Both the position numbers and the translations under genes were made by a program. This document shows, piece after piece, positions 53,614-62,985 of a stretch of 64,000 bases of DNA (the first letter of the stretch is position 1; every line of letters begins with the position of its first letter). Origin of the DNA: Steroidobacteraceae bacterium (lineage in GTDB: Bacteria; Pseudomonadota; Gammaproteobacteria; Steroidobacterales; Steroidobacteraceae); contig JAPZRU010000002.1 of the NCBI GenBank assembly GCA_027531255.1, forward strand, positions 124,001 through 188,000, given 5' to 3'. The notes under the pieces are model-generated. The model had not been told where the DNA came from and did not search any database. It worked only from the letters and a program-made list of their open reading frames with translations.

Positions 53614-54369
53614 ATGGGCGAACTGGCGGGCGCGGTAGCGGTGATCACCGGGTCCAGTTCGGGCATCGGCGCGGCGGTCGCGGAAGCGTACGCGCGCGAA
53701 GGCGCGGACGTCGTCGTGAACCATCCCGGGCCGTGCGAGCGCGCGGACGCCGAGGCGGTGGTCGCGCGCATCGCCGCGCTCGGCTGCGCCGCGCTGGCGG
53801 TGGAGGCCGACGTCTCCACCGAGGCCGGCGCGCAGGCGCTCTACGACGCGGCGATGCGGCGTTTCGGGCGCATCGACGTGCTGGTGAACAACGCGGGCAT
53901 CGCGGCCGCCTCGCCGGTCCACGAGACGCCGGTCGAGAGCTTCGACCGTCACCTCGCGGTGCACCTGCGCAGCACCTTCCTGATGACGCGGCTCGTGCTG
54001 CCGCAGATGTACGCGCGCGACTCGGGGCGCATCGTCAACACCGCTTCGCAGCTGGCCTACAAGGGCGCGCCGGGTTTCGCCCACTACACGGCGGCGAAGG
54101 GCGCGATCCTGTCGTTCACCCGCTCGCTCGCGCTCGAGATCGGCCGCCGCGGCATCAACGTCAACTGCGTCGCACCGGGCGCCACGCGCACGCCGATGAC
54201 TGCGGGGCTGTCGCCCGACGTGATGGCCGCGATCGAGGCCGCGATCCCGAAGGGCCGGATCGCCGAGGTGGCCGACGTGGTGCCGGCCTACGTGTTCCTG
54301 GCGAGCGCGAAGTCGCGCCACTTCCAGGGGCAGTGCCTGAGCCCGAACGGCGGCGACGTATTCCTCTAG
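53614..54369 (+). CDS. Short-chain dehydrogenase/reductase
   Basis: The 251-residue protein is a classical SDR: NAD(P)-binding VITGSSSGIGAAV (residues about 10-22), NNAGI near 91, and the catalytic Ser-Tyr-Lys with YTAAK near 157-161. The GG(H)P-like ending is typical of FabG-like enzymes. It is a stand-alone gene and the substrate cannot be given. Confidence 0.85.
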   Translation: MGELAGAVAVITGSSSGIGAAVAEAYAREGADVVVNHPGPCERADAEAVVARIAALGCAALAVEADVSTEAGAQALYDAAMRRFGRIDVLVNNAGIAAASPVHETPVESFDRHLAVHLRSTFLMTRLVLPQMYARDSGRIVNTASQLAYKGAPGFAHYTAAKGAILSFTRSLALEIGRRGINVNCVAPGATRTPMTAGLSPDVMAAIEAAIPKGRIAEVADVVPAYVFLASAKSRHFQGQCLSPNGGDVFL

Positions 54370-54499
54370 CGCTCCGCGAAGTCGCGTCGGTACGCGGCGA
54401 ATCGCCGGTCGCACGGGCGATCGGCGCATTTGCGGTGTGTGCGGATTACCGGCCCGGGGGTGGCTGTCAGTCTCGACCTGCCCTCGCTCCGAGCCCCCC

Positions 54500-55348
54500 A
54501 TGCCGCGACCGCACGTCGAGTTCATCCAGTCGCAGGCGCTGCCGTGGACGCCGAGCCCGTGGCCGTGCCTCGCCGGCTGCCAGGTGAAGCTCCTGAGCCG
54601 CGACCTCGACACCGGCGCGGCCTCGGCGGTGGTGCGTCTCGGCGCCGGCTGGGGCAAGACCGCGCCCGGCTGGCTCGCCACCCGGCTCGAACTGTTCGTG
54701 CTCGAGGGCGCGCTCGACGTGAACGGGCGCCGCCACGAGCAGGACTGCTACGCCTCGCTGCCCGCCGGCTACCCCTTCCGGGGGTGCCGCACCGAGGAAG
54801 GGGCCGTGGTGCTGGCGTTCTTCGGCGCCGAACCCGTCTGGCACGAAGGTCCGCCGCCGCCGGGCGAGCACGATCTCGCCGAGACGGTCGAGTTCCTCGA
54901 CGCCTTCGAGATGCCGTGGACCCACGAGGGCATGGATCCGGCCTACGCGGAGATCGGCCTGCGCTGGAAGCCGCTGCGCGGCTCGCCGCGCGGCACGGAA
55001 GCGTCGATGCTGGTCGCCTGCCCGCCGCACGTGCACCCGCACGGCTGGCGTGGGCCCCAGGAAGTCCACGACTGCGTCGAGGAGATGTTCCTGCTGTCCG
55101 GCGACTACCAGAGCAACGTCGGGCTGATGGCTCACGGCGCGTACTTCTGGCGCCCGCCGGGCATCGCACACGGCCCCTACGGCTCGCGCGGCGGCAGCCT
55201 CGCGCTGATCCGCACCCTCGGCGCCCCGCTCGAGAACCACTTCACGCTCCACGAGGTACCGATCTCGCGGGCCCCGGCGTACGCGCCCGCGCTGCCGGAC
55301 CACCTCGAGACCTATCGCCACCGGCAGTGGCGGCCGCAGCGCTACTGA
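54500..55348 (+). CDS. Bicupin-fold protein
   Basis: The 282-residue product has two cupin-like halves. The first carries LELFVLEGALDVNGRRHEQD and SLPAGYPFRGCRTEEG; the second CPPHVHPHGWRGPQEVHDCV with EEMFLLSGDY, including a His-rich metal-site-like HVHPH (near residue 178). The mixture suggests one metal site in the second cupin. I do not know the reaction. The ATG at 54500 lacks a strong ribosome-binding site, and an in-frame ATG at 54437 would add 21 residues. Confidence 0.6.
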   Translation: MPRPHVEFIQSQALPWTPSPWPCLAGCQVKLLSRDLDTGAASAVVRLGAGWGKTAPGWLATRLELFVLEGALDVNGRRHEQDCYASLPAGYPFRGCRTEEGAVVLAFFGAEPVWHEGPPPPGEHDLAETVEFLDAFEMPWTHEGMDPAYAEIGLRWKPLRGSPRGTEASMLVACPPHVHPHGWRGPQEVHDCVEEMFLLSGDYQSNVGLMAHGAYFWRPPGIAHGPYGSRGGSLALIRTLGAPLENHFTLHEVPISRAPAYAPALPDHLETYRHRQWRPQRY

Positions 55349-55403
55349 GGGCCGGAACGCGACCGCAGTTCGTGCCGCTGCGCGACGCCGCTACAATCCG
55401 GGC

Positions 55404-55535
55404 ATGAGCGCCGCACCCGACATCGGCCCGCCCCCCGCGCAGTGTCTCGATCGCTTCCGCGCGATCCGCGAGATGGTCGGCAACACGCCGCCGCTCGCCG
55501 TGCAGTTCCGCTACCCCGGCCAGCCGCGCGCGTGA
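55404..55535 (+). pseudogene. N-terminal fragment of a cysteine synthase-family gene
   Basis: The 43-codon frame reads LDRFRAIREMVGNTPPLAVQ and then FRYPG before a stop. MVGNTPLL is the conserved start of pyridoxal-phosphate cysteine synthases. The lysine-bearing and cofactor-binding parts are absent, so only the 5' end remains. It shares the strand with the neighbours. Confidence 0.5.
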
Positions 55536-55590
55536 AGGCCGCAGACCCGCGGCGCCGGTGCACCGTTCGTGACGCGACCGTGAGGAGCCC

Positions 55591-56061
55591 GTGAGCGCGA
55601 GCCCCGCCCCGCTCGCCGTGCCCGGCCTGCAGGACTGGCCATTCTCGGTCGCGATCCGCGAGAGCGCGTGGGCGTACCCGGCGCTCGAGATCGTTCACCT
55701 CGTCGGCCTCGCTCTCGTGTTCGGCACGCTGTGGCTCGTCGAACTCCGGCTGCTGGGGCGCCACGCGGCGCTGCCGCCGCGCGAACTCGCGCGCGCCGCG
55801 CTGCCGTGGACGATGGCGGGCTTCGGCCTCACGGTGGTCTCCGGCCTGCTGCTGTTCGCGACGCAGGCGGACGAGCTGATCGTCAACTCCGCGTTCCTGT
55901 GGAAGATGGGCCTGCTGCTGGCGGCGGGCGTGAACGCGGCTGGGCTGCACTCGCGCGGCGCACTCGACCCGGCGCGACCGTGGACGCGGGCGCACGCCGC
56001 GCTCTCGCTCCTGCTCTGGATCGGCGTGATTGCCTGCGGCCGGTGGATCGCCTACGTTTGA
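55591..56061 (+). CDS. DUF6644-like four-helix membrane protein
   Basis: The 156-residue protein has four membrane helices (for example IVHLVGLALVFGTLWLVELR and LLLAAGVNAAGLHSRG) with conserved His residues in membrane-facing positions, a pattern known from DUF6644/DUF2214-like proteins that may bind heme. It lies 20 nt before a DUF6152 gene, a common pairing. The function is unknown. The start is a GTG. Confidence 0.6.
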   Translation: MSASPAPLAVPGLQDWPFSVAIRESAWAYPALEIVHLVGLALVFGTLWLVELRLLGRHAALPPRELARAALPWTMAGFGLTVVSGLLLFATQADELIVNSAFLWKMGLLLAAGVNAAGLHSRGALDPARPWTRAHAALSLLLWIGVIACGRWIAYV

Positions 56062-56081
56062 GCGCGGAACGGAGGCCCCCC

Positions 56082-56555
56082 ATGTCCATCGACCGTCGCA
56101 CCCTGCTGCTCGCCCTGCCCGCCGGCCTGCTCGCCGCTCGCGCCGGGGCACACCATGGCTGGAGCAGCTTCGACGAGTCCGCGCCGCTGTACCTCGAGGG
56201 CGTCGCGCGCGACGTGCGCTGGCAGAACCCGCACGTCGAACTCGTCGTCGACGTGTCGGACGACCTCGCGCTGCCGGCGGACCTCGCGAAGCGCAGCGTG
56301 CCGGCGCAGAAGGCGCAGGTGGACGGTCCGGGACTGCTCGCGCGCGCGAAGCTGCCCGCGCGCCGCGGCCCGTGGACCTGCGAGCTCGCACCGCTGACGC
56401 GGATGCAGGCGTGGGCAGTGCCGCGCATCGCGCCCGGCGACCGCGTCGCGATGCTCGGCTACACGTTCGCGGGCGACCGGGGCGAGCGCACGCTGCGTGC
56501 GGAGTACGTCTGGCTCGGCGGTCGCGCCTACCCGCTGCGCTCGCTGCCGGCCTGA
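56082..56555 (+). CDS. DUF6152-family exported protein
   Basis: The 157-residue product has a signal peptide (LLLALPAGLLAARAGAHHG) that leaves a mature N-terminus starting HHGWSSFD, then LEGVARDVRWQNPHVELVVD, the hallmarks of DUF6152. The two adjacent His could bind a metal. It is likely periplasmic. It shares a probable operon with the DUF6644 gene. Confidence 0.7.
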   Translation: MSIDRRTLLLALPAGLLAARAGAHHGWSSFDESAPLYLEGVARDVRWQNPHVELVVDVSDDLALPADLAKRSVPAQKAQVDGPGLLARAKLPARRGPWTCELAPLTRMQAWAVPRIAPGDRVAMLGYTFAGDRGERTLRAEYVWLGGRAYPLRSLPA

Positions 56556-56583
56556 GGCGACTGCCGACCCGGCGCTCGCGCGC

Positions 56584-58305
56584 TTGCCGCCAACCACCGC
56601 ACTGCCGGCGCTGGTCGCGCTGCTCGTCCTCGCCGCACCCGCCCCGGCCGGCGCACAGGCCGGGGCCGGCGGCGCCCCGCCGCGGGCGGTGGTCGACCCG
56701 AACGCGCTGCCCGCGACGGCGGATCCCGCGCTCGCGCTACTCGAGCCGCTGCTGGCGCGGCTGCGCGCCGGCGAGCGCGTTCGCGTCGCGGGACGCGACG
56801 TGGTCTCGCGGGTGGCCGTGCCGCGGCTGTACGAGGCGGCCGAGTGGCGCCTGCTGTGGCGCGACCCGCGCTCGCTCGAGGCGCTGCTGGCCGCGCTCGC
56901 GGATCTCGAGCAGGACGGCCTCGACCCCGCCGACTACCATCTCGACACCCTGGCCGCGCTGGCCCGCGAGCCGGCGACGCGCGCTTCGCCCGTGCGTCGC
57001 GCGGAACTCGACCTGCTCGCCACGGACGCGTTCGTCGTCGCGCTGCACCACCTGTACTACGGCAAGGTCGACCCGGTCGCGATCGAACCGACCTGGAACG
57101 TGGCCGCGCGGGCACCGCCGGACCGCGGCCGGGTCGAGTACCTGCTGCGCGCGATCGCGACCGGGCGCATCGAGGCGGCGTTCGCCGGCGCCCGCCCCGA
57201 CTACCCGCTGTATGCGCAGGGCCGTGCCGCGCTGGCCGAGTACCGCGCGCTCGCGGCGCGCGGCGGCTGGGAAAACGTGCCGGCAGGGCCCACGCTGCGG
57301 CCCGGCGACGCCGACCCCCGCGTGCCGGTGCTGCGCCGGCGTCTCGCGGTCACCGGCGACCACCCGCCGCCCGCCGGGCCCACGGCCGACTCGAGCGTCT
57401 ACGACGAGACGCTCGCCGCGGCGGTGCGCGGGTTCCAGGTGCGGCACCAGCTCGCCGCGGACGGGGTGGTCGGCCGCGCGACGCTCGCGGCCCTGAACGT
57501 GCCCGTGCAGGCGCGAATCGACCAGATCCGCGTCAACCTCGAGCGCGCGCGCTGGGTGCTGCACGCGGTCGAAGACGACGACTTCGTGGTCGTGGACGTG
57601 GCGGGCTACGGCGTGCGGTTCCTGCAGGGCAAGCGGGTCGTATGGCAGTCGCGCGCGATCGTGGGCCAGCCCTACCGGCAGACGCCCGTGTTCCGCTCGC
57701 GGATCGACACGATCGTCTTCAACCCGACCTGGACCGTGCCCCCGACGATCCTCGCCGAGGACGTGCTCCCCGGCATGCGGCGCGGGGAGAACGTGCTCGC
57801 GCGCAAGGGGCTGCGCGTCTACGACCGGCGGGGCCGCGAGGTGGACCCTGCGACGATCGACTGGCAGGCGTACACCGCGCGCAGCTTCCCGTACGTGCTG
57901 CGCCAGGACGCGGGCGACGACAACGCGCTCGGCCGCGTGAAGATCCTGTTCCCGAACCCCTGGTTCGTGTACCTGCACGACACGCCCACCCGCGCGCTGT
58001 TCGAGCGCAACGAGCGCACCTTCAGCTCCGGCTGCATCCGCGTCGAGCAGCCGCTCGAACTCGTGCGCCGCCTGCTCGCGGACGACGCGCAGTGGTCCGC
58101 GCAGGCGGTGCAGGCCGCGGTGGACGCCGGCCGCACGCGCTACGTGAAGCTCGCGAAGCCGGTGCCGGTGCTGCTGATGTATTGGACCATCGACGCGGAT
58201 GCCGAGGGCCGCCTCGTGTTCCGTCGCGACGTCTACGGACGCGATGCGAAGCTGCGGCGCGCGCTGTCCGCCCCGTTCACGCTGGCGGGCCGCGAGCGCG
58301 GCTGA
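56584..58305 (+). CDS. YcbB/LdtD-type L,D-transpeptidase
   Basis: About 573 residues from a TTG at 56584; the start is uncertain. Order: signal peptide, a helical scaffold domain (SLEALLAALADLEQDGLDPA), a peptidoglycan-binding domain (VRGFQVRHQLAADGVVGRAT) and the YkuD catalytic domain (YLHDTPTRALFERNERTFSS, then GCIRVE with the catalytic Cys). Such enzymes make 3-3 cross-links in peptidoglycan in the periplasm. The His-Cys pair is intact. The gene follows DUF6152 closely but is probably unrelated to it. Confidence 0.85.
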   Translation: MPPTTALPALVALLVLAAPAPAGAQAGAGGAPPRAVVDPNALPATADPALALLEPLLARLRAGERVRVAGRDVVSRVAVPRLYEAAEWRLLWRDPRSLEALLAALADLEQDGLDPADYHLDTLAALAREPATRASPVRRAELDLLATDAFVVALHHLYYGKVDPVAIEPTWNVAARAPPDRGRVEYLLRAIATGRIEAAFAGARPDYPLYAQGRAALAEYRALAARGGWENVPAGPTLRPGDADPRVPVLRRRLAVTGDHPPPAGPTADSSVYDETLAAAVRGFQVRHQLAADGVVGRATLAALNVPVQARIDQIRVNLERARWVLHAVEDDDFVVVDVAGYGVRFLQGKRVVWQSRAIVGQPYRQTPVFRSRIDTIVFNPTWTVPPTILAEDVLPGMRRGENVLARKGLRVYDRRGREVDPATIDWQAYTARSFPYVLRQDAGDDNALGRVKILFPNPWFVYLHDTPTRALFERNERTFSSGCIRVEQPLELVRRLLADDAQWSAQAVQAAVDAGRTRYVKLAKPVPVLLMYWTIDADAEGRLVFRRDVYGRDAKLRRALSAPFTLAGRERG

Positions 58306-58475
58306 ATCGCCGCCGCCCGGGACCTGCCCCCGGGCGCCGCGGCTGCGCGCCCGCGGGCCGGGCGCGGCATCGTGCATCGCGCACGCCGTGCCGCTAATCG
58401 CAATCGCGGCGGCGTCCCCGCTTCGTACGATGCGGCCGGCGCCCGCACACACCGGCGCCGGAGCCAATCCGTAAC

Positions 58476-61058
58476 GTGCTGGACCGTATCGAGCCCCGCG
58501 TCCGCCTGCTGATCGCCGCCGGCACGCTCGCGATGATCGCCATGTTCGCGCTCGGGCTCTCCGCCGTGAGCAGCACGAACGACGCGGTCGAGGCCGCGAG
58601 CGCGGCGGTCACCGACTCGCGCGAACGGCTGGTGAAGCTACAGCGCCTGCTGTCGGCGCTGCAGGACGCGGAAACCGGCGAGCGCGGCTACGTGATCACC
58701 GGGAACGACGCATTCCTGGCGCCCTACAGCAAGGCGACCCGCGCGATCGGGCCACTGCTCGAGGGCCTCGACCAGCCGGCCGCCACGCCGGCCTTCCAGA
58801 CGCTCTGCGCGGAGCTGCGCCCGCGGGTATTCGACCACCTCGAGTTCCTGGCCGAGACGGTCGAGCTGCGCCGCAGCCGAGGCGCGGAGGCGGCCGCTGC
58901 GGCGGGCCGCTCGGAGGCAGGGCGGGAACGGATGGACGCGCTGCGCGTCCTGATCGCGCGCATGCAGGGCGAGGTGGAGCGCAACCTCGGGCGCCGCGTC
59001 GGCGACTACGCGGTCGAGCTGCAGCGCTCGCGCAGTGCCGCGCTGGGCTGGCTGTCCGCCGCCTTCCTGAGCTCGCTCGTGATGGTCGGCCTGCTGGCCC
59101 GCTACGTCGGGCTGCGCCGGCGCGCCGAGGACGAGGCGCGTGCGGCCTCCGAACTGCTGCGCGCGACCGTCGAGAACGTCGCGCAGGGCATCCTCGTCCT
59201 CGACTGCGGGATGCGCGTGCTGGTCTGGAACCACCGGTTCCTCGAACTCCGCGGCGTCGATGCCGCGGCGCTCGCACCGGGCTCGCCGTTCGAGTCGATC
59301 GTGCGGCTCGGCCGGCCGCTGTCCCGGCGGCAGAACGGCCGGCTCGAACGGCTCGTCCAGGCGGTCGACTCGATCGCCGCGCGGGAGGCGTTCGAACTCG
59401 AGGTGGTCCGCGACGACGGCCTCGAGCTCGAGGTGCGCGGCCAGCCGATGCCGAACGGACCGTTCGTGATCACCTACTCCGACGTGACGGCGCTCCGCCG
59501 CTCCGAGGCATCGGCGCGCGACCAGGCGGCACGGCTCGACGCGATCCTGAACAACGTGCAGGACGGCATCGTCACGATCAACGAGAGCGGCAGCATCGAG
59601 TCCTACAGCGCCGGCGCGGAGCGCCTGCTGGGCTGGCGCGCGGACGAGGTCCTGCGGCGCAACGTCGCGATGCTGATGCCCGAGCCGCACCGGTCGCGGC
59701 ACGACCTTTACCTCGCCCAGTACCTCCGCACCGGCGTGCCGCGCGCGATCGGCGCGCACCGCGAGCTCGAGGGTCTGCACAAGCAGGGCGCGCTGGTGCC
59801 GATCGAGTTCAGCATCAGCGAGATGCTGCTCGGCGACCGACGCCTGTTCGTGGGCGTGCTCCGCGACATCGCGGACCGCAGGCGCATGCAGCGGATGCAG
59901 AACGATTTCATCTCCACCGTCTCGCACGAGCTGCGCACGCCGCTGACGTCCATCGTGGGTGCGCTCGGCCTGCTGAAGGGCGGCGTCGGGGGCGAGATCC
60001 CGGCGCAGGCGCGCCGACTCGTCGACATGGCGCACGACAACGGTCTCAGGCTCGTGCGCCTCGTCAACGACTTCCTCGATCTCGAGAAGATGCAGGCCGG
60101 CAAGCTCGAGTTCCGGCTCGCGCCGCACGCGCTGGCCCCGCTCGTGCGCAGCACGATCGAGGCGAACCGCGCGTTCGGGCAGGCCTACGGCGTCGAACTG
60201 ACGACCGACGTGCCGGCCGACGACGTGATGGTCTACGTGGACCCCGAAAGGCTGCAGCAGGTGATCACGAACCTCGTGTCGAATGCCGTGAAGTTCTCGC
60301 CCCGCGGCGGCACGGTGCACGTCGCGGTCGCGCGCGAGCACGATCGCGCACTGCTGAGCGTGCGCGACCAGGGGCCGGGCATCCCGCCGGAGTTCAAGGA
60401 GCGCGTGTTCGAGAAGTTCGCTCAGGCCGACGCGTCCGACACGCGCGGCCGCAGCGGCACCGGCCTCGGACTCAGCATCGTCAAGAGCATCGTCGAGCGC
60501 CTCGACGGCCGGGTCGACTTCGACACCGAGGTCGGCCGCGGGACCACGTTCCGCGTGCGCCTGCCGCTGTGGAGCCGCCGCGGCGGCTCCGCGCTGCCGG
60601 CCGCGCCGCTGCCGGTGCCCGCGGCGGCGCCCGCCACCGACGGCGCGCCCCGGCCGTGCGTGCTGGTGGTCGAGGACGATCCGGACATCGTCGTCGTGCT
60701 GCGCGAACTCCTCGGCAGCGGCGGCTACGCCGTGCACGCGGTGGCCTCCGGGGAGTCCGCCCTCGATGCCGTGACCGGCTGGCGACCGGACGCGATCCTG
60801 CTGGACCTGAACCTGCCCGACCGCCACGGCCGTGGACTCGTACACGAGTTCCGCCGGCGCCTCGGAGCGCCCGGAGTGCCCGGAGTGCCCGGAGTGCCGA
60901 TCATGCTCCTGTCGGCCACCTTCGGCCCGAGCGAGACCCGCGACGCCGCGCGGCTCGGCGCGGACGATTGCCTCGAGAAGCCCGTGGACGGCCCGCGGCT
61001 GCTGGCCGCGCTCGACGCGCGCCTCGGCCGCGAGGGCGCGCGGAGATCGCCGACGTGA
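58476..61058 (+). CDS. CHASE3-PAS-PAS hybrid histidine kinase with receiver
   Basis: The 860-residue protein has an N-terminal helix, a CHASE3 sensor (about 30-180; LSALQDAETGERGYVITGND), a second helix, two PAS domains, HisKA (FISTVSHELRTPLTS), HATPase (GTGLGLSIVKSIVE) and a receiver (VLVVEDDPDIVV, AILLDLNLPD, LEKPVDG). It perceives an outside signal through CHASE3. Its GTG start follows a gap of 170 nt without a gene. The next receiver gene overlaps its stop, so three phosphorelay proteins are made together. Confidence 0.85.
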   Translation: MLDRIEPRVRLLIAAGTLAMIAMFALGLSAVSSTNDAVEAASAAVTDSRERLVKLQRLLSALQDAETGERGYVITGNDAFLAPYSKATRAIGPLLEGLDQPAATPAFQTLCAELRPRVFDHLEFLAETVELRRSRGAEAAAAAGRSEAGRERMDALRVLIARMQGEVERNLGRRVGDYAVELQRSRSAALGWLSAAFLSSLVMVGLLARYVGLRRRAEDEARAASELLRATVENVAQGILVLDCGMRVLVWNHRFLELRGVDAAALAPGSPFESIVRLGRPLSRRQNGRLERLVQAVDSIAAREAFELEVVRDDGLELEVRGQPMPNGPFVITYSDVTALRRSEASARDQAARLDAILNNVQDGIVTINESGSIESYSAGAERLLGWRADEVLRRNVAMLMPEPHRSRHDLYLAQYLRTGVPRAIGAHRELEGLHKQGALVPIEFSISEMLLGDRRLFVGVLRDIADRRRMQRMQNDFISTVSHELRTPLTSIVGALGLLKGGVGGEIPAQARRLVDMAHDNGLRLVRLVNDFLDLEKMQAGKLEFRLAPHALAPLVRSTIEANRAFGQAYGVELTTDVPADDVMVYVDPERLQQVITNLVSNAVKFSPRGGTVHVAVAREHDRALLSVRDQGPGIPPEFKERVFEKFAQADASDTRGRSGTGLGLSIVKSIVERLDGRVDFDTEVGRGTTFRVRLPLWSRRGGSALPAAPLPVPAAAPATDGAPRPCVLVVEDDPDIVVVLRELLGSGGYAVHAVASGESALDAVTGWRPDAILLDLNLPDRHGRGLVHEFRRRLGAPGVPGVPGVPIMLLSATFGPSETRDAARLGADDCLEKPVDGPRLLAALDARLGREGARRSPT
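60871..60897 (+). repeat. Three 9-nt tandem repeats inside the receiver domain
   Basis: CCGGAGTGC occurs three times in a row and codes for three Gly-Val-Pro units in the loop before IMLLSATFG. The insert keeps the frame. It adds a few residues to a receiver loop. Confidence 0.7.
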
Positions 61059-61441
61059 GGCAACTGCGCTCCGTGCTGTACGTCGACGACGAGCCGGACA
61101 TCCGCGAGATCGTCGCGCTGGCGCTCGGGCTCGACGGCAGCCTGTCGATCCGCACCTGCGAGTCCGGCGCGGCCGCGCTCGAGGCGGCGATGCAGCGCCT
61201 CCCGGACCTGGTGCTGCTGGACGTGATGATGCCGGACCTCGACGGCCCGGCGACGCTCGCGCGCTTCCGCGCGGAGCCGACGCTCGCGTCGGTGCCCATC
61301 GTCTTCGTGACCGCGAAGACCATGCCGAGCGAACTGCAGCGCTTCGGCGCGCTCGGCGCCGCAGGCGTGATCTCGAAGCCCTTCGACCCCATGCGCCTGC
61401 TCGAACAGGTGCGCATCCTCTGGGAGCGGATCCATGGCTGA
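61055..61441 (+). CDS. Single-domain response regulator
   Basis: The 128-residue protein is a stand-alone receiver: VLYVDDEPDIREIV, phosphoacceptor D in VLLDVMMPD, T in FVTAKT and K in ISKPFDP. There is no output domain. The GTG overlaps the kinase stop and the stop overlaps the Hpt gene by 8 nt. It probably passes phosphate between the hybrid kinase and the Hpt protein. Confidence 0.88.
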   Translation: MRQLRSVLYVDDEPDIREIVALALGLDGSLSIRTCESGAAALEAAMQRLPDLVLLDVMMPDLDGPATLARFRAEPTLASVPIVFVTAKTMPSELQRFGALGAAGVISKPFDPMRLLEQVRILWERIHG

Positions 61442-61859
61442 CCCGCCGCGGGACGATCGTGCGCGCCGCACGGGAGTACTCGCGGGGCAGCTGGCCGCGC
61501 TGGGCGACGCGTTCCGCGCACGGCTGCTGCGCGATCGCGAGTCGCTCGCCGCGGCGTACGCGGCGCTGGCCGCGGCCGACGCGGACGCGCCCGCCTCGCT
61601 GAAGCGCATCGAACACGCCGCGCACAGGCTGCACGGCACCGCGGCGATGTTCGGCTACGCGAAGCTCGGCGAGTCGGCCGGTCGGCTCGAGCGCGCCGCG
61701 CGGGAGACGCTCGCCCGAGGCACGAGCGACGGCGCGGCGCACTCGGCGCTGGCCGTTTCCTACGCGGGCCTCGACGGCGAGTTCGACGCGGCGCTGGCCC
61801 GCGCTCCGTCAGGTCCCGTGCTCTGCGGCCACCCGGACGCATCGCCTCAGACGAAGTGA
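61434..61859 (+). CDS. Hpt-domain phosphotransfer protein
   Basis: The 141-residue helical protein has the Hpt core AAHRLHGTAAMFGYAKLGES, with the phosphorylated His in HRLHG (near residue 66). It completes a His-Asp-His-Asp relay with the two genes upstream. Its end overlaps the convergent DUF883-like gene by 13 nt. The final regulator is not in this window. Confidence 0.82.
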   Translation: MADPPRDDRARRTGVLAGQLAALGDAFRARLLRDRESLAAAYAALAAADADAPASLKRIEHAAHRLHGTAAMFGYAKLGESAGRLERAARETLARGTSDGAAHSALAVSYAGLDGEFDAALARAPSGPVLCGHPDASPQTK

Positions 61860-62269
61860 TCCCACCCGTCGTCGGGCTCGTGGGCGGGCCCGCGCGCGCG
61901 CCAACTCGCGCCGCTGCGCCGCAGCGCGTAGCCGGCCAGCGCACCGATCGCGATCGCCGCGGCGACCGCAACGTAGGGCTTCCGGAACAGCCTGCCGTCC
62001 ACCGCGCTGAACGCGCCGCCGCCGTGGGCGCGGGCCACGTCCCATGCCTCGCCGAGCGCCTGGCCCAGTTCGTCGGCCGCACCGCGCAGCCGGCCGCCGA
62101 CGCGACCGAGTTCGTGCACCGCCAGCGTCACGCTCTGCGCGAGCGCCGCGAGGTCGGCCAGCGTCCGCTGCAGGTCCTCCGGATCGCGCCCGGGCTCGCG
62201 TGGCGGGACCGCCCGGCGCATCGGCAGCGAGCCGGGATCCGCGGCGATTCGGCGCGAGGAGTGATGCAT
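61847..62269 (-). CDS. DUF883/ElaB-like tail-anchored protein
   Basis: The ATG at 62269 (MHHSSRRIAADPG) gives 140 residues: a central amphipathic helix region (LQRTLADLAALAQSVTLAVH) and a C-terminal membrane anchor (KPYVAVAAAIAIGALAGYAL) followed by a short charged tail. This is the DUF883/ElaB layout of ribosome- or membrane-associated stress proteins. The match is by layout only. It is the last gene before the NlpC gene on the same strand. Confidence 0.5.
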   Translation of the reverse strand: MHHSSRRIAADPGSLPMRRAVPPREPGRDPEDLQRTLADLAALAQSVTLAVHELGRVGGRLRGAADELGQALGEAWDVARAHGGGAFSAVDGRLFRKPYVAVAAAIAIGALAGYALRRSGASWRARGPAHEPDDGWDHFV

Positions 62270-62376
62270 CGGATTCTTCCTTCGGCTGGCTTCGACGGCA
62301 GGCCCGCGCATGGTCCGGCGGGGCGATCCCGCTCGCCGTAGGCGCCCAGCCCGCGTCCGCGTCGGCGGCGACCGAC

Positions 62377-62880
62377 TCAGCCGCCCGGCGTGAAGCGGCC
62401 GGCGCCCGCGAAGCCGAGGATGAAGAACGGCGCGTCGAGACGCGCGCGCTCGACGCGTCGGCCGGTGGCGGGTGCGTGGACGAATTCGCCGCCGCCGAGA
62501 TAGATGCCGACGTGGTCGCGCGGGGAACTGAAGAACACGAGATCCCCGGGGCGCAGTTCCTCGCGCCGCACCGGCGTCGCTCGCGCGCGCTGCTCGGCGG
62601 CGGTACGCGGCACCGGGAGCCCCGCTTCGCGGTGCACGTACCAGACGAGGCCGCTGCAGTCGAAGCCCTCCGGATCCTCCCCGCCGTAGCGGTAGGGCAC
62701 GCCGAGGTGCCGCAACGCCGACGCCGCGAGTCGAGGGCCGAGGGCCGTCGCCGCGGGGCGCGCCGGCGGCACGACCACATCCGGCGCGGCATCGGGGCGG
62801 GGCGGGGCACCCGAGCAGGCGGCGAGCGCGAGCAGCACGGGGACGACGGCCAGGCGGAAACTGCGCGTGATCACGACCAT
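62377..62880 (-). CDS. NlpC/P60 family lipoprotein (peptidoglycan endopeptidase)
   Basis: The ATG at 62880 gives 167 residues: a lipoprotein signal with lipobox LAAC (Cys near residue 22), a Pro-rich linker and an NlpC/P60 domain with catalytic Cys in GFDCSGLVW, His in DHVGIYLGGG and the third polar residue H in FVHAP. It resembles Spr/NlpC and cuts peptide stems of peptidoglycan at the outer membrane. The key residues are intact. Confidence 0.85.
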   Translation of the reverse strand: MVVITRSFRLAVVPVLLALAACSGAPPRPDAAPDVVVPPARPAATALGPRLAASALRHLGVPYRYGGEDPEGFDCSGLVWYVHREAGLPVPRTAAEQRARATPVRREELRPGDLVFFSSPRDHVGIYLGGGEFVHAPATGRRVERARLDAPFFILGFAGAGRFTPGG

Positions 62881-62985
62881 CACTTTATTCGATCCGGATG
62901 CCGGTCGCAGCGAGCGGCCTCGCGTCTGCGAATTCCTACGCACCGCCGTGCCGTTCGCCGGTCCCGTCCACCCCGCGGTCGCGCC

